Assembly (NCBI GenBank): GCA_003157015.1 | Contig: PMIJ01000193.1 | Coordinates: 1 to 51,204, forward strand | Origin: Bacteroidales bacterium | Lineage (GTDB): Bacteria; Bacteroidota; Bacteroidia; Bacteroidales; VadinHA17 | Length of the DNA stretch: 51,204 bases | Direction: 5' to 3' | Shown: in pieces, positions 45,476 to 51,204 of the stretch | Layout of the letters: each line of letters opens with the position of its first letter | Position numbering within the stretch: the first letter of the stretch is position 1 | Made by a program: the position numbers and the translations under genes | Notes under the pieces: model-generated | The model's database searches: none | Told to the model about the DNA's origin: nothing | The model's input: the letters and a program-made list of their open reading frames with translations, nothing else

Positions 45476-46639
45476 TTACTCTTTTTCAAACATCAGCAGT
45501 ATTTCATTCAAAATAAATTCGGCTGTTTTTCCATCGCCGTAAAAACCCGGGTATTTATGACCGGAAGGCGTATCGGTAAACCTCAAAAACTCGGTTCGTA
45601 TCTTATCAGGATCGGCACCTGCAAGTTTGGCAGTGCCATTATTCACAAGTTCGATCCATTCCGTTTCATTTCGAAGTACAATGCAGGGCTTTTTGAAGAA
45701 ATGCGATTCTTTTTGGACACCTCCCGAATCTGTGATAATCATCCGGCAGTTTTTTTCGAGAAGAATCATTTCCAGGTATGAAACAGGCGGCAAAATCTTT
45801 ATATGGGCACAATTATTAAGGTCTTCATAAAAGCTTTTAAGCCTTGTCTTCAGAGATACAACAGTCCTTGGGTGAAGTGGCATTACAAGAACAATATCCT
45901 TTTCTTCAGCCAGGGATTTAAGTGTTACGAGAATTTCTTTAAGCCGTACAATATCATCTGTATTGCTATCCCTGTGAATTGTAGCAAGCACATAATTATT
46001 TCTTGTCAGTAACATTTTTTCAAGAAAATGTGCTTTCTTTTTTTCCGCCAGTCCAGCAAAAAAAAGTGTATTATCGTACATAATATCACCTGTCAGATAT
46101 ATTTTGGGATTATCAATGGTATAAGGAGGACTATTTTCAGGTCTGAACCCTTCAGCCATGAGATTCTTGAAAGCTGCATTTGTCGGGGCGAAGAGCAGAG
46201 TGGATGCATGATCGCTCATTATCCTGTTCAGTTCTTCAGGCATTGTTTTATTGAATGACCTCAGGCCTGCTTCAATATGAATAACAGGAAAGTGAAGCTT
46301 TGAGGCAGCCAGAGCACCAGCCAGTGTGGAGTTTGTGTCACCGTAAAGCACTACACAATCCGGCTTTTCCTTTAGAAGAACTTCTTCAATACCGGTTATC
46401 ATCATCGAAGTCTGCCGGCCATGAGTCGCTGAACCAACTCCCAGGTTATAATGAGGTTTATGAATTTCCAGCTCATCGAAAAAAACTTCAGACATTTCCT
46501 TATCGTAATGCTGTCCTGTATGAACTATAATTTCAGTAATATCTTTAGCATAATGATTCCGGATTGCCCTGCTTATTGCTGAAGCTTTAATTATCTGCGG
46601 TCTCGCTCCAACAATATTAACGAGTTTAATATGTGACAT
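45476..46639 (-). CDS. Non-hydrolysing UDP-GlcNAc 2-epimerase family (WecB/WbpI-like)
   Basis: This 387-residue GT-B-fold epimerase has NIVGARPQIIKASAISRAI, HTGQHYDKEMSEVFFDELEI, YGDTNSTLAGALAA, HIEAGLRSFNKTMPEELNR and TDSGGVQKESHFFKKPCI. The GARPQxIKA opening is closer to WbpI/FnlC-type enzymes than to classical WecB, so UDP-2,3-diacetamido-uronate or 6-deoxy-HexNAc substrates are possible besides UDP-GlcNAc. It is the first gene after the locus promoter (46665-46694), with a 5' untranslated leader of roughly 20 bases. Confidence 0.88.
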   Translation of the reverse strand: MSHIKLVNIVGARPQIIKASAISRAIRNHYAKDITEIIVHTGQHYDKEMSEVFFDELEIHKPHYNLGVGSATHGRQTSMMITGIEEVLLKEKPDCVVLYGDTNSTLAGALAASKLHFPVIHIEAGLRSFNKTMPEELNRIMSDHASTLLFAPTNAAFKNLMAEGFRPENSPPYTIDNPKIYLTGDIMYDNTLFFAGLAEKKKAHFLEKMLLTRNNYVLATIHRDSNTDDIVRLKEILVTLKSLAEEKDIVLVMPLHPRTVVSLKTRLKSFYEDLNNCAHIKILPPVSYLEMILLEKNCRMIITDSGGVQKESHFFKKPCIVLRNETEWIELVNNGTAKLAGADPDKIRTEFLRFTDTPSGHKYPGFYGDGKTAEFILNEILLMFEKE

Positions 46640-46664
46640 CGATCAGTGAAATATTATCAGGCAC

Positions 46665-46694
46665 CAAAGTTAAAAAAAGAATCTTTTAAACAAA
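46665..46694 (-). promoter_or_regulatory. Bacteroidota-type promoter at the head of the polysaccharide locus
   Basis: On the minus strand a -33 element TTTG (46694-46691) and a -7 element TAACTTTG (46672-46665) are separated by 18 bases, matching the Bacteroidota consensus TTTG-N19-TAnnTTTG. Transcription would start near 46658, about 20 bases before the ATG of the 2-epimerase gene. It lies just after the rny terminator hairpin. Confidence 0.75.
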
Positions 46695-46707
46695 GTAATT
46701 AATAACA

Positions 46708-46740
46708 GGAAGGGCATCAAATTGTGTAGATGCCCTTTCT
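46708..46740 (-). terminator. Probable terminator of rny
   Basis: AAGGGCATC (710-718 of the 46 kb segment) pairs perfectly with GATGCCCTT (729-737) around a 10-base loop, 24 bases past the rny stop. The following minus-strand tract (CCTGTTATTAATTA) is only moderately T-rich, so termination may be incomplete. Confidence 0.55.
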
Positions 46741-46764
46741 GACTGTATGTAATAAGCAGTAATT

Positions 46765-48330
46765 TTATTTAGCGTAATTAACGGCTCTTGTTTCGCGGAT
46801 TACTGTAATTTTTATTTGTCCGGGATAGGTCATTTCATTCTGAATTTTACGGGCAATCTCAAATGAAAGTCCCTCAGCCTCTTTATCTGTGACTTTTTCA
46901 GCACCGACAATAACCCTTAGCTCTCTTCCGGCCTGAATAGCATATGTTTTCATCACTCCCGGATACTGCAAGGCAAGAGATTCGAGTTCTTTCAGCCTTT
47001 TAATATAAGATTCAACTACTTCACGTCTTGCACCAGGACGAGCACCGGATATAGCATCGCAAACCTGAACAATAGGAGCAATGAGCGTAGTCATTTCTGT
47101 TTCATCATGATGTGAACCGATAGCATTGCATATTTCAGGTTTCTCCTTGTATTTTTCAGCCATCTTCATTCCCAGAATTGCATGTGGCAATTCCGGTTCA
47201 TCATCAGGAACCTTACCGATATCGTGTAGAAGCCCTGCCCTTTTTGCAAGCTTGGCGTTAAGTCCAAGCTCAGCAGCCATTATTGAGCAAAGATTGGCAA
47301 CCTCGCGTGAGTGCATTAGAAGGTTCTGTCCATATGATGAACGGTATTTCATTTTACCTATCAACCTGATCAGCTCAGGGTGCAAGCCATGTATTCCAAG
47401 GTCAATGGTAGTTCTTTTACCAACTTCGAGAATCTCTTCCTCTACCTGTTTCCGGGTCTTTTCAACCATCTCTTCAATTCTGGCCGGATGTATCCTGCCA
47501 TCTGTTACTAACTGGTGAAGAGCGAGTCGGGCAACTTCCCTTCTTATCGGATCAAAAGCAGAAAGGACAATTGCTTCAGGAGTATCATCAACAATAATTT
47601 CAACACCGGTAGCAGCTTCAAGTGCTCGGATATTCCTTCCTTCACGGCCAATGATGCGACCTTTCATCTCATCAGATTCTATATGAAATACTGTCACTGC
47701 ATTTTCAATCGCGTTTTCGGCTGCAACCCGCTGAATAGTCTGAACCACAATCCTTTTAGCTTCCTTGTTTGCAGTCATTTTTGCTTCATCAAGAATCTCG
47801 TTGACATAAGACATTGCTCCTGTCTTCGCTTCCTCTTTCAGAGATTCAATAAGATGATTTTTGGCCTCTTCGGCCGAGAAACCAGAAATAGCCTCAAGTT
47901 GCTCAACCTGTTGCTTATGAAGACGTGCTAATTCTTCTGATTTTTTTTCCAGCAGTTCAAGCTGGGAGGTAAGATTTCCGCGAATTGCTTCAGCCTCATT
48001 CTTCTTTCGCTGAGCCTCTTCAATTTTCTGAGAAAGAGATTGTTCTTTCTGTGCTATCCTGTTTTCTGCCTGTCCAATCTTGCTGTTCTTCTCATTTATA
48101 ACCTTCTCGTGTTCGGTTTTTAGTTGAAGGAACCTCTCCTTCGCCTGAAGAATTTTCTCCTTTCTTATCACTTCAGCTTCGGCCTCTGCTTCGCTTACTA
48201 TTTTCCGGCTTTTATTTTTCAGTGCCAGTTGCCATACGAAAAAAGAGGCGCCGAAACCCAGTACAAGGGCTGAAATGCACAGGACAAACAACAGCCCATT
48301 ACTTAAAGATCCTATTATTAATGTCATCAT
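46765..48330 (-). CDS. rny: Ribonuclease Y
   Basis: This 521-residue endoribonuclease has an N-terminal membrane helix (about 5-34) and a long coiled coil rich in E, K and Q (about 35-200). A KH RNA-binding domain with [17 protein letters not shown] (222-238) is followed by an HD phosphohydrolase domain with HSREVANL and [15 protein letters not shown] (H369, D370). Length is standard. The start is one of two adjacent ATG codons at 48330 and 48327. It is a membrane-bound mRNA decay enzyme, a housekeeping gene that marks the edge of the accessory locus. Confidence 0.96.
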   Translation of the reverse strand: MMTLIIGSLSNGLLFVLCISALVLGFGASFFVWQLALKNKSRKIVSEAEAEAEVIRKEKILQAKERFLQLKTEHEKVINEKNSKIGQAENRIAQKEQSLSQKIEEAQRKKNEAEAIRGNLTSQLELLEKKSEELARLHKQQVEQLEAISGFSAEEAKNHLIESLKEEAKTGAMSYVNEILDEAKMTANKEAKRIVVQTIQRVAAENAIENAVTVFHIESDEMKGRIIGREGRNIRALEAATGVEIIVDDTPEAIVLSAFDPIRREVARLALHQLVTDGRIHPARIEEMVEKTRKQVEEEILEVGKRTTIDLGIHGLHPELIRLIGKMKYRSSYGQNLLMHSREVANLCSIMAAELGLNAKLAKRAGLLHDIGKVPDDEPELPHAILGMKMAEKYKEKPEICNAIGSHHDETEMTTLIAPIVQVCDAISGARPGARREVVESYIKRLKELESLALQYPGVMKTYAIQAGRELRVIVGAEKVTDKEAEGLSFEIARKIQNEMTYPGQIKITVIRETRAVNYAK

Positions 48331-48355
48331 AAATTGTATTAGTTATATATATATA

Positions 48356-48509
48356 ATAAAAAACCCGCAAAGTTTCTCCAGATTTTATAAAACCCCATGT
48401 CTGAATGGCTGGAGCTACTAATTCAGTTTGAACGTCCACTGTTCCACCGTTAGGTGGAAGCCCGACGAATCGGGATGAGGCCTGTTCTACCTGAACTAAG
48501 AGTTGCTCC
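48356..48509 (-). ncRNA. ssrS: Candidate 6S RNA (ssrS)
   Basis: The 265-base gap between zapA and rny holds a long rod-like structure. The outer stem pairs GGAGC (48509-48505) with GCUCC (48415-48411), then UUAGUUCAG (48499-48491) with CUGAAUUAG (48426-48418), with internal bulges between. The top has two small hairpins, CCCGA/UCGGG and CCACC/GGUGG. A second hairpin, CUCCAG (48414-48409) with CUGGAG (48381-48376), competes with the outer stem. It is followed by GCGGGUUUUUUAUU near 48366-48353 as a weak terminator. The zapA neighbourhood and a rod with bulges fit 6S RNA. A cis leader of rny is the main alternative. Confidence 0.55.
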
Positions 48510-48595
48510 AAAGTTTTAACTGTTGAGTTTCAAAAATGAATGAAGAAACAATGCGGGCAATTTAGTTTTCTATTTTAAAGAACGCTGTTACTCTT

Positions 48596-48889
48596 TTACT
48601 CTTTAATATCAAGAACTGAATCAATCTTTTGTATCAGTTCTTTCAAGGCATCGGGAAGATAATCCTTTTCAAGCTTTTCTTCTTCTTCAGTAAGCTTAAT
48701 CACATACTGCAAAGAAGCCATTGCTAAAAAATCCTGTACATCTTTATCGGTGTACCTCTGTTTGTACTGCAGCACTTTTTCATTAATCATCCTTGCTGCT
48801 TTCCTGATCTTTTCTTCGTTTTCCCGTTCTACCTTCAATGGATAATACCTGTCCGCCACATTAACCCTGATTGAAAGTTTATCATCCAT
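48596..48889 (-). CDS. zapA: Cell division protein ZapA
   Basis: This 97-residue protein has LSIRVNVADRYYPLKV at the N-terminus and RKAARMINEKVLQYKQRY in the first helix. DVQDFLAMASLQYVIKL leads into a C-terminal coiled coil (about 60-95). Length and pattern match ZapA, which bundles FtsZ filaments at the division site. It begins 10 bases after the coiled-coil gene upstream and shares its promoter. Confidence 0.85.
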   Translation of the reverse strand: MDDKLSIRVNVADRYYPLKVERENEEKIRKAARMINEKVLQYKQRYTDKDVQDFLAMASLQYVIKLTEEEEKLEKDYLPDALKELIQKIDSVLDIKE

Positions 48890-48898
48890 TGCTATATC

Positions 48899-49192
48899 TT
48901 ATCTGTTTAAAAGAGCAACACATCTGTCAATTTCCCGCACCAGCTCGCCTATTTTTTTCCTGGCTTCAACAGCGTTTTCACCCTCCCCCAATAATGCTCC
49001 TGATAATTTTATCCGTTCGTATTTAATTTCCAGTTCTTTCAATTTTTCTTCTTTTTGCTGAAGCATTCCTTTCAGTACTTCGTTTCCGCTTTTAAGATCA
49101 GCTGCTTCGTGCTTAAGATTATTATACCGATCTAATAATTCATCCAGTTTTCTGTTTAAAATTATTAATTCTTCGTAACCCTGACCGGACAT
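48899..49192 (-). CDS. Small coiled-coil protein, ZapB-like, conserved beside zapA
   Basis: This 97-residue protein is a coiled coil over most of its length: LDELLDRYNNLKHEAADLK, then LQQKEEKLKELEIKYERIK (50-70), ending in a short helix with EIDRCVALLNR. It has no membrane segment. A small coiled-coil gene directly before zapA is the usual arrangement in Bacteroidota, and a ZapB-like role in the division ring is inferred from this. The ATG at 49192 lies about ten bases after the predicted transcription start. Confidence 0.75.
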   Translation of the reverse strand: MSGQGYEELIILNRKLDELLDRYNNLKHEAADLKSGNEVLKGMLQQKEEKLKELEIKYERIKLSGALLGEGENAVEARKKIGELVREIDRCVALLNR

Positions 49193-49208
49193 ACTAATAT
49201 CTTTAGGA

Positions 49209-49239
49209 CAAAATTAACATTGTTAATGATATTTTCAAA
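49209..49239 (-). promoter_or_regulatory. Promoter for the coiled-coil protein/zapA operon
   Basis: A minus-strand TTTG (49239-49236) and TAATTTTG (49216-49209), 19 bases apart, match the Bacteroidota promoter consensus. Transcription should start close to 49203, giving a leader of about ten bases. Confidence 0.72.
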
Positions 49240-49255
49240 AATTTGACTGAAATAG

Positions 49256-49286
49256 TTTGCCTTATGAAAGCAGAAGCATAGCTTTG
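49256..49286 (+). promoter_or_regulatory. Promoter for the M23 peptidase gene
   Basis: TTTG (49256-49259) and TAGCTTTG (49279-49286) are separated by 19 bases and match the Bacteroidota consensus. The start would be near 49292, about 24 bases before the ATG at 49316. It is divergent from the zapA promoter. Confidence 0.72.
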
Positions 49287-49315
49287 CCCATCCGCAAATT
49301 CTTAAAACGAATACT

Positions 49316-51037
49316 ATGTTCCTTATAAGACTTTTTATTTTTAGCACTTTGTTTTACAGCAACTTAATTGATATTCATAAGGACAAATCTATCTTTATCT
49401 CACCATTAAAGATACCACAGCTGCTATCAGCCAATTTCGGGGAACTGAGAATAGACCATTTTCATTCCGGTTTAGATATTAAAACACAGGGCGTAACAGG
49501 AAAAGAAGTCGTTGCTGCAGCTGACGGATATATTTACAGGATAAGTGTCTCTCCTGTTGGATTTGGAAATTCTATACATATAGCCCATCCTTCGGGTTAT
49601 TCAACAGTTTACGGACATCTTGAAAGGTTTTCAGATAAAATTCAAAAGTATGTCAGGGAGCAGCAGTATGCAAAAAAAAGCTTCTCCATCGTTTTGCTGC
49701 CTAAAAAAGATGAGTTTCCTGTCAGGCAGGGTGAATTAATTGCATATTCAGGTAATTCAGGCGGTTCATCAGGTCCTCATCTTCACTTCGAGATAAGAAA
49801 ATCTGAAAGTGAGAAGCCAATCAATGCACTGTTTTTTGAATCTGGCATTGTTGACAATATACCGCCTGTAATCGAAAAACTTGCAATATATCCTGTTAAC
49901 AAACATACTTTGATTAACAATCGGAATTCAGTTAAAAAGATAAATGTCATAGGGGGCCATGGAGTTTATTCACTTAATCCGGAAAACGAAATATCAGTAA
50001 GCGGACTTGCAGGTTTCGGAATTAAAACATACGACCTGATGAACGACAGCCCTAACAGGGTTGCCGTATATTCAATTGAACTGTCGGTCGATAGTACCAC
50101 AATCTTTAAATATATAATGGATGGATTTTTATTCGATGAATCGAGGTATGTCAATAGTCATATTGATTATGAGACGTATATGAAAGACAATATCTATTTT
50201 GAACGGACTTTTATTCTTCCGGGAGATAAATTGAGTGTTTATAAGAATGTGATCAACAGGGGATTATTCAATTTTAATGACAACAAATCTCACCGTGTGA
50301 AAATTGTAGTTACCGATGCTGATGATAACAGATCAGTGCTGACTTTCCAGGTAAAGGCGAAATCAGAAAATTTACTGGCAGTTAAGGGCAGCAGTGATAA
50401 AAATATTAATGTGATGCCTTATGACCAGGTAAATAGATTTTCAGCGGATAATGTTTCCGTAAATATTCCTGCCGGTGCACTTTATGATACACTTGATTTT
50501 TCATACAAAAAAGAAGAAGGAACAGCCGGTATGTTCTCAGATCTTCACTGTATCTCTGACAAATTCACTCCTGTCCACAGAGCCTACTGGCTATCAATTA
50601 AACCGTCATCTGTTCTTGCGGGTAAAGTGTCAAAAATGCTTATAGTGCAGCTTGGCGATGATCAGAAAAAAAGTCCGGTTAAAAGCACCTGGGATGGAGA
50701 GCATTTTTCGGCTGAAGTTCTTTCATTTGGAAGATTCTACATCGGAATTGATACAATTCCTCCCGTAATATCAACCAATGATATGCATCCGGGTGTAAAC
50801 CTTACAGGCAGGAAGGAGATCACATTCAGGATCACTGATGACCTCTCAGGCATAAAGTCATACGAACCGACCATAGACGGGAATTGGGCCCTGTTCGAAT
50901 ATGATCAGAAAAATGATATGCTGATTTACAGATTTGATGAAATCAGGATAAAAAAAGGATCAGAACACAATCTCTCACTCAAAGTAACTGACAATAAGGA
51001 TAATAGCAGTGTTTATAAATGTAATTTTATCTGGTAG
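49316..51037 (+). CDS. M23 family peptidoglycan endopeptidase
   Basis: This 573-residue exported protein has a hydrophobic N-terminus (FLIRLFIFSTLFYSNL). An M23 zinc-peptidase domain follows, with the metal ligands H50 and D54 in DHFHSGLDIKTQG, YSTVYGHLERF near 96, and the HxH pair H155/H157 in GPHLHFEIRK. About 380 residues of mostly beta-rich C-terminal sequence follow, with immunoglobulin-like patches such as FRITDDLSGIKSYEPTIDG. The catalytic cleft is complete, so it probably cuts peptide cross-links in the cell wall. It is the only plus-strand gene here. Confidence 0.9.
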   Translation: MFLIRLFIFSTLFYSNLIDIHKDKSIFISPLKIPQLLSANFGELRIDHFHSGLDIKTQGVTGKEVVAAADGYIYRISVSPVGFGNSIHIAHPSGYSTVYGHLERFSDKIQKYVREQQYAKKSFSIVLLPKKDEFPVRQGELIAYSGNSGGSSGPHLHFEIRKSESEKPINALFFESGIVDNIPPVIEKLAIYPVNKHTLINNRNSVKKINVIGGHGVYSLNPENEISVSGLAGFGIKTYDLMNDSPNRVAVYSIELSVDSTTIFKYIMDGFLFDESRYVNSHIDYETYMKDNIYFERTFILPGDKLSVYKNVINRGLFNFNDNKSHRVKIVVTDADDNRSVLTFQVKAKSENLLAVKGSSDKNINVMPYDQVNRFSADNVSVNIPAGALYDTLDFSYKKEEGTAGMFSDLHCISDKFTPVHRAYWLSIKPSSVLAGKVSKMLIVQLGDDQKKSPVKSTWDGEHFSAEVLSFGRFYIGIDTIPPVISTNDMHPGVNLTGRKEITFRITDDLSGIKSYEPTIDGNWALFEYDQKNDMLIYRFDEIRIKKGSEHNLSLKVTDNKDNSSVYKCNFIW

Positions 51038-51074
51038 ATATGCCAATCCCCAGCTTTTATTAAAACTCTTTTTT

Positions 51075-51170
51075 CCCTATGTGTTACTTTGTGCTCTTCT
51101 TTGTGACCTTTGTTGTGGTTAAATGAATTATGTCTTAGGTACACAAAGGTTATCACTGAGGTTCACACAG
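51075..51170. repeat. Degenerate inverted intergenic repeat
   Basis: Downstream of the peptidase, the left arm CTTTGTGACCTTTGTTGTGG (51099-51118) and the right arm ACACAAAGGTTATCACTGAG (51140-51159) are roughly complementary around an A/T-rich centre. TGTGTTACTTTGTGCTC lies just before. It resembles the diverged CACAAAG/CTTTGTG repeats scattered between genes in many Bacteroidota, and has no coding capacity. Confidence 0.5.
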
Positions 51171-51204
51171 GCATACTAAACACCTAGTCCCTCAGTATTG
51201 GGAA

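Noticed and set aside
48299..48511. A 70-codon open frame across the gap between zapA and rny
   Set aside because: It overlaps the strongly paired RNA candidate and the start of rny, has no protein-like pattern and no ribosome-binding site.
1..51204. CRISPR arrays, tRNA, rRNA, insertion sequences, prophage or integrase genes
   Set aside because: No regularly spaced repeats, cloverleaf sequences, transposase motifs or phage genes were recognised on either strand.

Overview
The window looks like a chromosomal surface-polysaccharide locus from a low-GC member of the Bacteroidota, probably Bacteroidales or Marinilabiliales. Four things point there. A secreted deacetylase ends in a type IX secretion (T9SS) sorting domain. 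Three promoters match the Bacteroidota form TTTG - 18/19 nt - TAnnTTTG. The right-hand block has the order coiled-coil protein, zapA, a structured RNA and rny. AT-rich spacers and ATGA/TGATG gene overlaps also fit. The species cannot be named from sequence alone.

Layout. Positions 90-46639 are all on the minus strand and are read from right to left. The block begins at a near-consensus promoter (46665-46694) and ends at a strong bidirectional terminator (29-54). In transcription order it first holds a precursor module: a UDP-GlcNAc 2-epimerase-like enzyme, a UDP-HexNAc 4-epimerase, a PglF/WbpM-type 4,6-dehydratase, a nucleotidyltransferase-GHMP kinase fusion, gmd, fcl and a T9SS-exported deacetylase. 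Module B (37381-17245) follows. It contains rfbF-rfbG-rfbH, a small flavin reductase, an SDR, a two-subunit transketolase, a flippase, five family-2 glycosyltransferases, an acetyltransferase, a polymerase, another SDR, and a PglA/PglC/ATP-grasp/HAD/PglE-like group. Module A (17181-90) contains a 734-residue polymerase with a large extracytoplasmic insertion, a TIGR04325 methyltransferase, an XrtA-type deacetylase, an FkbH-ACP-GNAT trio, a WbpV/WbpL-like pair, a second flippase, more glycosyltransferases, a frameshifted methyltransferase, FdtA/FdtB and a third polymerase/ligase.

How it fits together. There are two kinds of initiating phosphosugar transferase (WecA/WbpL-type and PglC-type), two flippases and three polymerase/ligase-like proteins. 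This suggests two Wzx/Wzy-type assembly lines fused in one transcription unit. Both could draw on the single PglF/WbpM-like dehydratase: one branch through the SDR at 8199 to a FucNAc/QuiNAc-like sugar, the other through the aminotransferase at 17245 to a 4-amino sugar. The decoration chemistry is the most original part. A CDP-3,6-dideoxyhexose pathway sits beside a split transketolase, suggesting a two-carbon-branched sugar. An FkbH-ACP-acyltransferase unit suggests glyceryl-type acylation. An ATP-grasp + HAD pair occupies the slot where a PglD acetyltransferase would be expected.

Right end. rny, a candidate 6S RNA, zapA and a ZapB-like coiled-coil gene lie on the minus strand. A divergent promoter drives an M23 peptidase gene on the plus strand. 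The last ~130 bases are a degenerate intergenic repeat. No tRNA, rRNA, CRISPR array or insertion sequence was seen, and no gene-free stretch exceeds 300 bases.
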